Origin: Tachypleus tridentatus
Lineage: Eukaryota; Arthropoda; Merostomata; Xiphosura; Limulidae
Length of the DNA: 64,000 bases
Assembly: GCF_004210375.1 (NCBI RefSeq)
Contig: NC_134834.1
Coordinates: 148,895,009-148,959,008 of the forward strand
Direction of reading: 5' to 3'
Below the pieces are notes generated by a model. That model was not told where the DNA came from. It saw only the letters and a program-made list of their open reading frames with translations, and ran no database searches. This document shows positions 35,482 to 47,342 of this stretch, piece after piece (the stretch's first letter is position 1; each line of letters opens with the position of its first letter). A program made the translations under genes and the position numbers.

Positions 35482-36090
35482 CTGGCCAAAATCGTAGGGC
35501 CAATGAACATAAAGAAAAAATATGCATTTTGCGTTGTTAGACTCAACCACTTATTTGAGTAGAGTTTCGAAAGATGAAAATGGGAAAAGGAAAAAAAAAA
35601 AATTAAGCATTTAATAGGGAAAATGTAAACACTATGAAATTAACCCAAATATTATTCATTGCAACTTTTCAGCACAGATTTTATGGAATTGCCCTAATTA
35701 AAGTGCGTTTAGTGTCATGCGATATTAGCTTAAGTAATTAGCATAAGTAATGATGCTTAATATGGCTGTACTGAAGTCATGCGGGCGATAACAAGAAACT
35801 GTTAATTTAGATTCCATGGCGTTACCCTAAGGGAAGTTATTAACACTGTTTTCGAGAGAAAAACCTTCCACCATATATTTTAAAGAATGTGGTTGGTTCT
35901 GTAAACTATGAGTCTGGTCCGAATAGTAGGATTACGATCCTAAAGCTAATGTTGGTTACTATCTATTGTCACTTTCTTACTTGCTGTGGTTTGTTGGTAT
36001 GGACAAAAAGTCATCTAATAGAAAAAACGCCTTATGTGTGAAAAAAGGTGCGGTCGAAAAAGGACTGAAGAACGATTTTAAAAGATCCTT
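35482..36090 (+). mobile_element. Possible decayed Tc1/mariner-type remnant (left part)
   Basis: It begins TACACTGCTGGCCAAAAT, which resembles terminal repeats of some Tc1-like elements, followed by several hundred bases of AT-rich non-coding sequence. A short open stretch starts ATGGACAAAAAGTCATCT near 35999 and runs into a minus-strand SINE-A at 36091. I did not find a matching right terminal repeat. Family assignment rests on resemblance of one end only. Confidence 0.3.
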
Positions 36091-36366
36091 TGTTTTGTTT
36101 GTTTTTTAATTTCGTCCAAAACTACACGAGGGCTATCTGCGCTAGCTGCCCTGAATTTAGCAGTATAACACTAGAGGGAAAGCAGCTAGTCGTCACCACT
36201 CACCGCCAACTTTTGAGCTACTCATTTACTAACGAATAGTGGGATTGACCATAACATTATAACACCCCCACGGCTGAAAGGGCGAGCATGTTTCGTGCGA
36301 CGGGGATTCGAAAATGTGATTATCAGATAACGAGTCGAGCGCTTTAATCTCCTGGCTATGCTGGAC
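36091..36366 (-). repeat. SINE-A, minus strand
   Basis: TGTTTTGTTTGTTTTTTAAT tail, GCCCTGAATTTAGCAG body and a worn head ending TGGCTATGCTGGACC. It interrupts the possible transposon remnant beginning at 35482. Confidence 0.88.
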
Positions 36367-38184
36367 CTGACTTTAAAGGAATGCGATTGAAATTGGCGGA
36401 CCAACTGGTAGCTACACATAGCTTAGGTACGAATTTACAGCAAATATTATTCATTATTTAGTCAAGCCATGTTTTTTGTCGTTGTTGTTGTTTAACTTAG
36501 GGCACGATGATGGGTAAAACAATAAAATACGAGGTCCAGCTAACTAATGAATGAATATTTACTGTAAAAAAAATTATTAATTATATAATTATAGCTATCA
36601 GTTTAGCTATCAATTTTGATTTCACTCCCTCCTTTCGATAAGTTCACTCCCTCAACCGACTATTGTGAGAACTATTTCGATAAGTTGACAGGATGACATT
36701 TTTCTTCTAGCCAACGATTATCAGTCTTTGAACACCGCATTTCGTGAATAATAATTACCGTTTGACTCTCCATGACACTCACACTAAAACGTACAATATT
36801 AATTGTAATAAAAATATATAAAATCACGTGAAAATCATGTTATATTTCAGAGGAGTGTTTTTTTTTTTTTTTTAACGGAGACGTGTATATAGTTTGCACA
36901 GTATTTTGACTGTGGATGACCAATGATTTTTTTCCTTAAAGTAAGGTCAAAATGACATACACGTTCTACGCACCGAACAAGTACAAGAGGCTCTGCTCAT
37001 TCTGCTGACGTAAGGATGCGCATGCCGCTACACAGAATGCGCCATTAAGAGTTATGACAAAAAGATAAGCGTTTACCTGATATATGATAAAACATAAAAA
37101 CTGTGCATGTTTTAAGGCTGTTGGATGTAGCTAATGTCTGCAAATAGCGAAACCACAATCTGTAGTAATTAAAACTTGCTTTGAACTTGTACCTTCTTGG
37201 TATAAAGTAACAAATTTATAGCGAAGACGCATAAAAACGGGACAAATACGAAACATGCGTAACAATAAGTTGTGGTAGACGAAACTGTAGATATACTAAA
37301 AAAAGCGAGTATTATGGACATTTTTTTGTTGTGTACAAAACTAATTGAGTAAACTAAGTGGTTTCGGTAAACAACAATTTTATAATATACATCTTTGGAA
37401 TAGAAACGTAGGAAGTAAACAAAAGATCCGAAAGTTGCTAAGCATGTAGAAAAAAAATTGTCTTTCGTCGTAGCTTTATAAGTTTTCGACCTCACTTCAA
37501 GAACTTGAGTTAGGTGTTGCTGATTCCTGCAGATTTCAATGTTCGTCTCCTTTGTTTTTCCGGCTTAAAAAGTAAACATTTCTCGTTCAATACACATCTT
37601 CAACAAATACTGTAAACTTAAATCTTGGAGATAAGTGAGTCCTCATGCGGTGGTGTAGTTTTAGTTTATTGGTTTCTAGGCATAGCCACCTAGCGTTAAA
37701 AGCAAGCATTTTTTTAAGAAAACAAAATAAAATAATTATTCTGGAGATTTTTTATATGACAGATAAATTTGATTAAACCTCCGTAAATACAGAGCGTTGT
37801 ATATAAACAAATGCACAAGTCCGTAAAAAAATCACACACACCCAAAAAAAAAGTCAGCGTTATTACCTCCACCCCACAGCTGGAATATTGCTTTCACTTC
37901 TTTGCGCGCGCGTGTGTGTAGTACAAGAAGAATTTCTTTTTCTCTTTTTTTTTTTAGTATTTGTTACAAAGATTGAGTGTTGTCTAAGGACACATTAATT
38001 AACTTATGGTGAATGTAGGTCAAGATCACACCGAAACTCAACCAGTTTTGTTTATATTGGTAACAAACTAGAATTTTTTAATCGGTTTAAAATATGAACA
38101 CAAGCTGTGATATAAAGAGAATATTGGTACCTAGGCCTAAATGTTTTTAAGATAAATTGTTTGTTGTACATTTTCTTTCTGAAT
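36367..38184. other. No gene seen
   Basis: A 108-codon minus frame at 37169-37495 is hydrophobic in patches, starts MRSKTYKATTKDNFF and has no family signature. The surroundings at 36960-37060 are less AT-rich, with TGACGTAA and GCGCATGC words. Confidence 0.45.
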
Positions 38185-38451
38185 GGTTCGGCATGGCTAG
38201 ATGGATAAGGCACTTGTAATCCGAGGGTTTAAATCCCCGTCACGTCAAATATCCTCGCCCTTTAAGTCGTGGATTCGTTATAATGTGACGGTCAATCCCA
38301 CTATTCATTGGTAAAAGAGTAGGTCAAGAATTGGCGGTGGGTGGTGATGACTAGCTACCTTCTCTCCAGTCTTACATTGTTACATTATGGATGGATAGCG
38401 CAGACAACCCTCGTGTAGTTTTGCGCGAAATTAAAAACAACAACAACAAAC
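38185..38451 (+). repeat. SINE-A, with 10-bp target duplication
   Basis: The head GGTTCGGCATGGCTAGATGG has a small deletion before the B box. CTTTCTGAAT (38175-38184) and CTTTCTGTAT (38452-38461) flank it. Confidence 0.88.
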
Positions 38452-38519
38452 CTTTCTGTATTTAATCTTGTAACTGTCTCCAAGGTTGATCGGTATTTAA
38501 GCAGAATAAACCCGTAAAA

Positions 38520-38562
38520 ATATATAGCCCCTTGTGTAGCTTTGTGCGTAATAACAAACAAA
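38520..38562 (+). repeat. SINE-B tail fragment
   Basis: TAGCCCCTTGTGTAGCTTTG followed by TGCGTAATAACAAAC is the shared SINE tail without a head. Confidence 0.6.
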
Positions 38563-39092
38563 TAGACCGTACAGAAAAGCGCCAAAGCCCCAGTTAGATG
38601 TGGCTTTTCCGAGATCTTTTCAAATCGGTTGTCAAATCTGTTTATGCCGCCGAGTCCAAAGCACGAGCAGACAGTGGCTTCCTTTGCAATTCCCTCATCA
38701 GGCGTATAGACGTGCCCTTCACAAATAACCGATTGACCTAACAGTTGTGTATGTACGAAGCTGCACGACTATCTGTCACCGTACCGCATTCTGTCTTGTT
38801 TTTCAACACTTACAATAAGCGTTAATATTTGTGTCAGCATGGCGTAAAAAAGTCATTGTGTTACTTGTTTGCTAAGCCTGTTTACAAAAACCTTTAAGGT
38901 TTAAAATATTTATTTCAGCTGTGTTGATCTGTCTGGTTTATTTCTCCTAAATGGAGCTGAAGGCCAACTGGAGGGGGTTATTTGTTCTAACAACTCGCAC
39001 TACTACACAGTAGCGTGTTGTCTGTCAGTCAGTCAGTACACAGTAAAATGACGACACATAAGGGTCGTTCAACGTTGCAGTTTGTACTGTCG

Positions 39093-39100
39093 TGACGTCA
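39093..39100. promoter_or_regulatory. Perfect CRE palindrome (TGACGTCA)
   Basis: This is the consensus CREB/ATF site. There is no adjacent gene, and a single 8-mer can occur by chance. Confidence 0.2.
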
Positions 39101-39130
39101 TTAAAATGTACGATCAAAGCAGTGTAAGTA

Positions 39131-39318
39131 TAGGGGGGAAAGGTAGCAAGTCATCATCACCCACCGCCAACTCTCGGGCTACTCTTTTACCAATGATTGA
39201 TCGTAACAATATAAGGCCCCCCACGGCTAAAAGGGCGAACATGTTTGATGTGACTGGGATTTACATCCATGACACTCAGATTACGAGTCAAACTCACAAA
39301 CCATCTAGCCATGCAGGT
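39131..39318 (-). repeat. SINE-A, minus strand, tail missing
   Basis: CCACCGCCAACTCTCGGGC, CCACGGCTAAAAGGGCGAAC and TTACGAGTCAAACTC are in reverse SINE-A order up to the head. The 83-codon plus frame over it is an artefact. Confidence 0.8.
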
Positions 39319-40586
39319 TTGATTGCCTGTTAGCAAGCGATAGCACTGCCTATCTAAGAATGGCTCTGATTATTCGTCTAAATAGTACTTTAAATATCTC
39401 TTCAATAGGTCATCAGAACTTTACATACTGTACAGTGTTTACTGGTATACCAATATCTATGTTAATGATAGTGTGTATAAATATTGTAGTAAAATGTTTG
39501 AATTTCTTGTTCTTCTTCTGTTTCTATATTATTACATAATAATTAAAAAAAACTAAAACAATAGTGTCAACCAGTTTAACTGAGGTGACTCAGTTTCAAA
39601 CATAGTATCCACTTTTAAAATACTATTAATAAATAGTAGTAATTTTAAATCATAATTCTAGTGTAAACAATGTTATCATTACCCCTTAAAGTTAGCTTTC
39701 TTACAGAAATTAAGTGTTTCTTCATAAACTTTTAAGTACAGGGTGAAACAAGAATTAGCAGCCAACAACAGATAAACAAAAATATTACAGTTAGAACCTC
39801 ACTGTACTCAGAACTTGGTTATAAATATAACCTTATGTCTATTGAATCAACACATTAAACAAAATCTATGCAAAGAACATAGTAGGGGTGTTATATCTAA
39901 ATCCTTACAAAATAGCACAGGCAAAAACTTATGTATATATGTAGTTTTCCAATCAGTCCTTGGTTTGAAAATATTTTTCTTTCTTTGTTGATTTTTGGAA
40001 TAAGGTTTTAGTTTCATGTGTCCTCTAGCACAATAGGGATATGATTTGCTACACGTGACTATTAGCACGTTACCTTACACAATCATAATAAAATTTCCAG
40101 ATACTCTCGTCACCAGGAAACAAACTAACTAAAACAGTTTTTAACCCATTGTTTGCTGGTTCACCGGATAGCGTACGTTCTGTCTTCGGCAGTTGAACGC
40201 GAGTATGCTTTATATCGCGTACGACTCGCAAAAATTCCGCACGCGGTTAAAGCAGTCACAGACAAGAATTTATTAATAGTGGAGTGGTTGTCATTGTCTA
40301 AGAAGTTCAGTGAACGTACACACTTGTTAGCTCTGTCATGGTTTGTAGTGGTTAGGCGCATGAGGTTGGTCTTCGTTCGTAACCTTTACCAGATCAGCTA
40401 CTAACTACCTTGTGCTGAGTTTTAAAACTGAATTTTATCAACAAGTAGACATTTAAAAAGTCTCCTAGGTTAGAAGGACAGAGCAAAGAAATGATCTGGT
40501 CTAAACCTAAGTCCCCAAAACAACAACAAGTTAATACCTATAATATTTAACTAAAATAGATAAAGTGAGATAAATGGGTCAATAGT
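39319..40586. other. No gene seen; small CpG-richer patch
   Basis: The sequence 40165-40260 is richer in CG dinucleotides (GCGTACG, ACGCGAG, TCGCGTACG, CACGCGG). Frames on both strands span it (40153-40404 and 40161-40361), which argues against coding. Confidence 0.4.
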
Positions 40587-40810
40587 GGCCTATAGTGATC
40601 AAGGTATCGGTTTGCTGGCTGGGTTGCCCAAGGTTCGAGACTACGTAATGCCACTGAACGCGCTTCATACTTGATTCTCAGGTTACGTTATAAAAGTAAC
40701 AGGTAACCCTGTTAATAATTTCAAAAAGCCATTATAAGCCCTTGTGGTGGTGGGTTTTGCTGGTTGTTACCCTTCCTACTGATTAGTAGTTTAAAATGAG
40801 AAGGGATTAA
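40587..40810 (+). repeat. Old SINE related to SINE-A (tentative)
   Basis: AAGGTTCGAGACTACG, GGTTACGTTATAAAAGTAAC and GTTGTTACCCTTCCTACTGA recall the order of the SINE-A body. Divergence is high. Confidence 0.4.
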
Positions 40811-41259
40811 ACATGCACTCTAAGGGTGCCTGGCCTGGCCATACAAGCATCTCATACCATCAAGGTTTAACATTTGTACTTCATGAAAGCCATATGGTTT
40901 TACATTATATTTCCTATTTGCTCTTGCAGGTGATTTATGTAGGAAATTTTAACTTTGAAATTACAAGCGAGACTGAAGGAAGGAAACTCTGATATGAAAC
41001 ATGTAGCGTGAATGTTTCTGCTACATAAAGTTCATAGTTATAACACAGCAATTCGGTCCCCGAGGATACTTTATGCTGACGTGTCACTAGAGCGGAAAGG
41101 AATTTTCAAACTTGTTCTCACGCTTCCCTTCAACCTTTCTTTTTACTTCTCACTCTCTCTCTCTCTACTTTTGTCTGTCTATCTTGGGTACAGCCCAGGA
41201 ATTAGCGTGTTGGACTACGTTTCCGGTTCTGTGCGTAGTTATCTTACTACCATTGTTGC

Positions 41260-41402
41260 CAGATCTCTGTTATGTTTATCCACCTGCGTATTTGTATACT
41301 GATCTGTGTGTTATGTCGATCCATCTGCGTATTTGCATATTGATCTGTGTTGTCATGTTGATCCATCTACGTGTCTGTATGTTGATTTGTGTTATGTTGG
41401 CA
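41260..41402. repeat. Tandem repeat, about 41 bp, 3 units
   Basis: ATGT(T/C).ATCCA.CTGCGTATTTG starts near 41272, 41313 and 41355. Frames of 96-121 codons over this region owe their repetitive C-terminal part to it. Confidence 0.85.
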
Positions 41403-42195
41403 TGTATTACCTTTTGTCTTAGCCGCCCAATTCTTCTACTTCAGTGTTTTAAAATCAAATTCTGCATCAGAATCTGAAACAAACTTCTTACGACATCAGT
41501 CCAAACTGCTGCGACGCTCAGCAATTAAAGATCCATTTTCAACATCACCATCCACGTGCTTAATTCTTGGTCTATTGCAAGTTCAATGAATATAAGAATG
41601 TCAGATCTGTAATTTGAAGTTCTAGAATGAAGCAGTAAGTTTTTTTATCTCAGAGAGTGACTCAGTTACGAGAATATTAATTAGAAGAAAAAAACGTGAA
41701 AAATGTTTCTGGATAATAGGGTACATTTTCTGCCTCGAACAATGTGCGTGAGATTGTATTTTAGAACCAGTTCCATACAGTTAATACAGAATTTATTGGG
41801 TCATCTATGGCCTTAACCTTTATTTCTTTCAATTTGGTTTTGGAAAACAAGAAGTAATAATAATAATAATAATTTTACCCACTAGATGGCTGTTAAGTTT
41901 ATTGTTAGAAAAATAGTTTATAATAGAATGTTCACTCAGCACATAAAAAATAAGGCAGCATTAAAATGAACGTTTATGCTATCTTTAAACATTTTGCAAC
42001 TTGTAAGTAGCACTATTGTAAGTTAAGTCTGTGGAGAATATAATGTAGTTTTTGGTCAGTCTCGCAACCAAGCGTAGAAACTGGTTTCTCTTCAACAAAT
42101 CTAAACTTTTTTAAAATGGTTGATAACAAGCTAATAATTCGTGCATAAAATTTTGTTAATGTCGACCAGTCTGGAAGTTTCAAAGCTAGATGTGG

Positions 42196-42305
42196 TTTTG
42201 GTTATATTTCAGCACAAAGCTACCAATGAATTATCTGTACTCTGCCCACTGCGGGTATCTAAACCTGAAGTTTAACGACATAGGCCTGCGCTGAGACACT
42301 TGGGG
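42196..42305 (-). repeat. SINE-B variant, minus strand
   Basis: CAGCACAAAGCTACCAATG, TGTACTCTGCCCACTGCGGG and TATCTAAACCTGA match the complement of the SINE-B variant. Confidence 0.75.
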
Positions 42306-42960
42306 ATTTCGAAGGTAGGAAACAGACCAACACAATAGTTAATATGATAGCTTTCTATGGTGTGCTGGTAATAGTGTTTCCATGAGAGAAAAATATACCA
42401 ATAAAAACAGTGTATCTTTAGCTTGATTGCATAGGACGTAAAGTAGGCCTAACGTACTACAACTATACTAAATTATTTAAAATATTAATAAAGAATGGCA
42501 TGGAACAACAGTCCAGGAATATTTCGTGAGTTTCTTCTGTTCTATTTTTATGAACTTTCGTGGAGACTAGTTTGATTTTTGTTTTAGTTACGTTATACAT
42601 TGTAATTATAAAAACGCTTAACTTCATGATCGCAGAGTTGCGTTCAGTTCGTGATCGCGTGTTTCGTGAACACGCCCTCTTGTAGCGTTTACAAGCAGCT
42701 ATTTGATCGCGTCCCAGTAGGGTGTGGTACCTTTTCTTACCTCTGTTTGTTATCGGGAAGCTTTGGGTCAAAAGGTTCGCTTAGGATGAAAACTGGCAAA
42801 TATGTCTTTATTTATTTTTCGTTAACACGATAGAACAACCATGTTTTGATATCCATTTTCATGAGGAGCTGTGTGAGTATATATCACTGTTTTTGTTCGT
42901 CACAACACTATCTATGTTATCTTATTTACAGGTTTGATATACATTCTACTTTTTTCTTAA

Positions 42961-43048
42961 AGCGACAATGGGATGTCTGCCCCGTGTCCACCACAGGGAT
43001 CGAACTCCAGTTTTAAGAGAGATAAACTTGTCGTTGAGTCACCGGGTA
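42961..43048 (-). repeat. SINE-B fragment, minus strand
   Basis: CCACCACAGGGATCGAACTC and TCGTTGAGTCACCGGGTACC match the head and B box in complement. The tail is eroded. Confidence 0.6.
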
Positions 43049-43145
43049 CCGTTTCTTCTTATAATTCGTATGACAATATTCTAATGAATCTGGTTCGATC
43101 TGAAGTGGTTGAATGAGTTGATACGTAGTATAAGTTTAGTACTGG

Positions 43146-43229
43146 TAGAGAAAGGAAGATACGAATCAATGTGTGTTTGTTAACCACTAGAGAAAGGAAG
43201 ATACGAATCAATGTGTGTTTGTTAACCAC
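43146..43229. repeat. Perfect 42-bp tandem duplication
   Basis: Two identical units start TAGAGAAAGGAAGATACGAA at 43146 and 43188. Confidence 0.97.
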
Positions 43230-44060
43230 TTGCTGTGTAATATTTTAATTTTATAGTTCAGAGATCTACAGATAACTCATGCATTTATTTATTTATTATT
43301 TTATGTGTGTGTGCCCAAGAAGTTAAACTATTTTCGTCTACATTAATTTGTAATATTTGTTCAAATTGCATTTATGACTCCCTTCCAATGGAAATTCACT
43401 AAACAATCGAGTTACATTAAACCAGTTTTCATACGTCAACTTCCATAACGTTTCACAGTTTGTTTCTTTGTTTGTTGTTTTTTAACGAATAACACAAAGA
43501 TAAGAGAGTAATTACTATCCTGTCTCATGGAATGTTGTAAGGATGTTATTATTCCACGAACTTCCAGTATTATCTTATCTAACTTGTAAGGTAGTGTAGG
43601 AAAATAACAGGAAGTATAACCAGAAATTTATATAAAACGCCATCAGTGATGGTATAATACGACTGGAATTCCAAAGACAGGAAATAACATTTCTGCTTCA
43701 CTTCTCATTGAATAATTGATCTCAGATTTTCTTTCAGATGTACACTGCTTGATAAAGAGTTACATCATTTCATTGATGTAAGATGCAATATTTGTCATTA
43801 GTGTTGACACTGGTATTTGTAACGTGTGCCGTTATGTACTATATTGCACTGAATATCCTACTTTATGTTGTGTGTATTACTGTGTTGCATAATCCTTTAC
43901 TGTGTGTCAGGATTATCTACGTTCGCAAACTAGGGTTATTTAGGTTCACAATTTAAGGTTTTATCGTTAAGTAAAGTAATATTATTTTAGCTCAGTTATG
44001 GTTAGATTGACTGAAAAGCTCGAATTATCTCGGTTCACAAGTTTGGATCATTAAAATAAT

Positions 44061-44185
44061 CTTAGTTCTATATAAACCTGAGGTGTGAATTAAGATTTAT
44101 CGTAGTTCTTTATACACCAAAACGAATTAATTATGTTTACCTTAGTTCCTTGTGCACCCGAGGTGTGAATTACATATATATTTTT
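44061..44185. repeat. Decayed tandem repeat, about 40 bp, 3 units
   Basis: TTAGTTC or GTAGTTC recurs at 44063, 44103 and 44143. GAGGTGTGAATTA occurs in the first and third units. Confidence 0.65.
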
Positions 44186-44742
44186 TTACATACCAGAGTG
44201 ATGAATTGAATTAATTGTACACACATCGGAAGGACAAAATGTAAAATGTTAACCAGGTACTGGGTAAATAATTAGATTTTTATTTCTGAGTGATAGAAAG
44301 TCATACCTTAAGAAAGGAGTTTATTACACGTTTCGTCGTGTGGGGTACACACACAAAAAAAGACACTTGAAAAAAATCGTTTTCATTGTGTTTTTTTTAT
44401 AAGTTTCTCTTCTTGACCAACTGATGTATATTTGAAGTTAGTCAACAAGACCAGTCATTCTTTCGATTCTTATAATTTTGTTGAAGTTGATTACAGTCAT
44501 TGCATGGATCGAATGTCATTTGTGCGGCCGAGATAGGTATTGTTTACGGTCTAGAAGATAAGTGTATAAAGAATATAAATTCGACTTCTATATTTTTTTC
44601 TTCCAGATTGTGTCATTCACCTAAAAAAACGCTTTTCAGAGAGACTGTGTAATATTTGTCCCAATAATTTGTTATGTAAATAAATTAATACTTTATTTCT
44701 GTATTCAATCTTCTAATATCCGCTACAAATCGGTAACGTAAA

Positions 44743-45130
44743 TCTATATAAATAAACGTCAGTATGTATGCATCTGTTCCTTATGTTTCCATATTTCTTG
44801 ATTAATCTATATAAAAAAAACGTCAATAGGTGTGTGCGTGTGTGTGTCTGTTCATTATACGTTTCCACGTTTCTTGATCAATCAGCACCAAACTTGATAC
44901 AGATCACAGAAGGAAGGTAATGAGTGGGGTGGGATGGATCTACGTTTAATTTCATATTGATATAATTCTTGAAAACGTTATGTCTTTCTTTTTAGTACCG
45001 GTATCTTTATGTATATTTTTTGCACTTTTAATGTTTATTATGTTAAATAAAAAAGCAAAGCACAGTTTTCTATCTTTTGTTACAAACGAGTTTTTATTTT
45101 ATATATCCAACGGACGCTTAATCCAGCTAG
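44743..45130 (+). mobile_element. Helitron-like non-autonomous element
   Basis: The sequence begins A|TCTATATAAATAAACGTC and restarts at 44806 with nearly the same bases (A|TCTATATAAAAAAAACGTC). It runs through a block reading CTTGATCAATCAGCACC and ends GACGCTTAATCCAGCTAG|T. The 5' TC after A and 3' CTAG before T fit Helitron termini. I do not see a convincing hairpin just before CTAG, so the class is tentative. The duplicated start suggests a partial tandem copy or end replacement. It has no coding capacity. Confidence 0.4.
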
Positions 45131-45989
45131 TGATTTATTAACTTCAAACTGAGTTTAAATTGATTAAAACATCTGAAATAACCATCTCAGTTATCATTTT
45201 TGGAAAACTAGTTCCATTTCGGGCTTTTTAGGATATTTTCATATTACACCTTGTTCTTGTAAGGCATTGAAATTACCACACAATTAACCCTAACTCCACC
45301 TGTTTCACGCCTGGTACGAAACGCGACAAAACAGCGGCTACTAACACTACATGAACATTATACGTAACATTCTAGAACTTAGCCTAAAGCTATGGACTAC
45401 AGTTCTGTACGAGTAATTGCATTCCCCCCTCCCTTGCACTTAACAAAATTGGTTCGTCTGTTTACTTTGGAAAGTCTAGCCAGATTAATAAATAGTGACA
45501 AAAACATCAGCAAACGAGGCCTAAGATGATATTAACTCATCTTGACCCGTTTCTTGTTTATAACCGATTATTTTTTTTATTATTCACTTGTCCAGAGTGT
45601 TTGCCTTTAGGCTACAAATGAGACTTGCTGATGTTGGTTGGCTGTGACGTATTCTAACATTTCATTCTTGGTGGCTTATGTTGTTTTCTATCGCATGAGA
45701 TGTATTTATTAACTTCCAGTGTCAATCACTGACGAAAGAAAAACATTGTTTATCTAACTTATATATTAAAAAAAGTTACACATTAATGATTTTGTTTGGT
45801 TATGGCTGCAGACAAGCTTATTTTACTGTTTTCGAGTAAGAAGGGTGTTAAAAAACTGTTGGTTGCGGTATCGGGCGTTACATGTGTGTCACGATTATTT
45901 GATTGAACATCTGACAACAGAGTGTATTTTGATAATTTGAGATACCGTATAAACTAAGAACTTGTTTTATCGACGAGATTAACTCGTAT

Positions 45990-46046
45990 TGAGCACAGTA
46001 CAGACAGCTAGCTCACTGTTTAACTTTGTTCTTAACAAACAAACAA
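45990..46046 (+). repeat. SINE-B tail fragment
   Basis: GCACAGTACAGACAGCTAGC and TAACTTTGTTCTTAACAAAC are the SINE tail with a (CAAA)n end. Confidence 0.6.
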
Positions 46047-46163
46047 AGAAGAACAAGTAATAGGTTCCTATTTGTGTATGTAGATGTTCAAAACAAGGAA
46101 CCTCATCCCAAGTTGAGTATCGTAAAATTAAACCTGAAGGGTTTTAACAAATTTCATCTGCTT

Positions 46164-46305
46164 GATTGTTGTTTTGAATTAAGAACAAAGCTACACGATA
46201 GGCTATCTGTGCTCTGCTTACCACAGGTATCGAAACCCGGCTGCTTAGTTGGATTCTCTTTTGATACACCACTTCGACTTAACGGTTAAGTCTTATAACA
46301 GCCGC
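46164..46305 (-). repeat. SINE-B variant, minus strand
   Basis: AAGAACAAAGCTACACGATA, GGCTATCTGTGCTCTGC and ACCACAGGTATCGAAACCCG are clear. The head end is diverged. It faces the plus-strand tail at 45990-46046. Confidence 0.75.
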
Positions 46306-47342
46306 CCAAAACTTCGCCTCCAAAGAAACTCCGAACATTTACGATACCGTTTCTGGATAAAGAGACAAAAATGGATAAGTTTCTCCAAGGAGGAAGGGTA
46401 GGACATTATTTTCTCTACTAATTATATATCCAAATGTTCTATTTTCTGTAAGCAGGTTTATCATTTTGTGTTGACGCTACACATTTTTTCGTCCCTCTGT
46501 AATTGAAATATTTTAGTGTAAAACAGAATTAGCCTGAATTCAGTGTATATTTTTTTTTCTGATTTTATTTGCTGTTAAAAATAAAAGTACAGATACCGAA
46601 GTATATCATATCCAAGATATTTAACTAAACAGACAGAAAAAATCTGATATATTGATAAAACTCAATAAGAACGATTTATATATACTTTCTTTGAGTTTTA
46701 TTTGTTTGTCACTAGTTTTATGCTAAAATATGCAAGCGTTTAACCCTTCCGCTGACTTGTGCCGTATGTGTTTGTTTGTGTGTGCGCGTTGTACCGTAGA
46801 ATCTACGGTATATACCAGCCTTCTTACCCCATACCTCAGCACATTTGTACTGGCTACATATATAATATATCCTAGGGGAATACCCCAAGTTTACCAGGAG
46901 TTATAGTGATTAGGTCACGTAAAAAAATCGTGTGACTACTTCATATCTTCAGTAGTAAAACATTTCACATAAGTCTTAGTTGATGTTTAGACACGATTGA
47001 TCATGCTGTCCCCCTTAAAAGAAGGAAGTTTCTGTTACATTCTAGAAAAATCAAAGTTGTAATGGATATCAGATAAACCGCAACATTTAACACAGTTTTT
47101 GAGTACTGGCTGTCTGTATATCAATAAAACTGAAAGCAATTAGCCCTAAAGATGCAAGCAGTTTCAGAATCTACTAAAAGGTAGATGGAATCACAAAACA
47201 AAAAATTCTACCTGTTTCAATAGCTTTCAAGTTCTGCAGCAAAAAAATCGTGTTATGAGAAAATTAATAACAAAAACACAAACAAACAAGAAAAGAACAT
47301 TGCAGCCACGGTAAATATATTAGTATATCAGTTGCACTCATA
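46306..47342 (-). other. Probable NPLP1 3' UTR and downstream flank
   Basis: This is AT-rich sequence after the TAA stop at 47345-47343. On the minus strand the first canonical AATAAA I find is at 46702-46697, which would give a 3' UTR of roughly 650 bp. No coding frame or recognisable repeat is seen. The extent of the UTR is inferred only. Confidence 0.35.
46697..46702 (-). other. Candidate poly(A) signal (AATAAA) for NPLP1
   Basis: TTTATT on the plus strand reads AATAAA on the minus strand, and it is the first such hexamer downstream of the NPLP1 stop. The motif is common by chance in AT-rich DNA. Confidence 0.25.

Noticed and set aside
37169..37495. 108-codon hydrophobic minus-strand frame as a membrane protein gene
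   Set aside because: AT-rich composition makes chance Phe/Tyr/Ile-rich frames common; no family motif, and no transcript evidence can be inferred.
39082..39333. 83-codon plus-strand frame
   Set aside because: Most of it is the antisense of a SINE-A copy.
41012..41589. Three overlapping plus-strand frames, up to 121 codons
   Set aside because: Composition is Ser/Leu/Cys-rich from a CT-rich run and a 41-bp tandem repeat; no recognisable protein.
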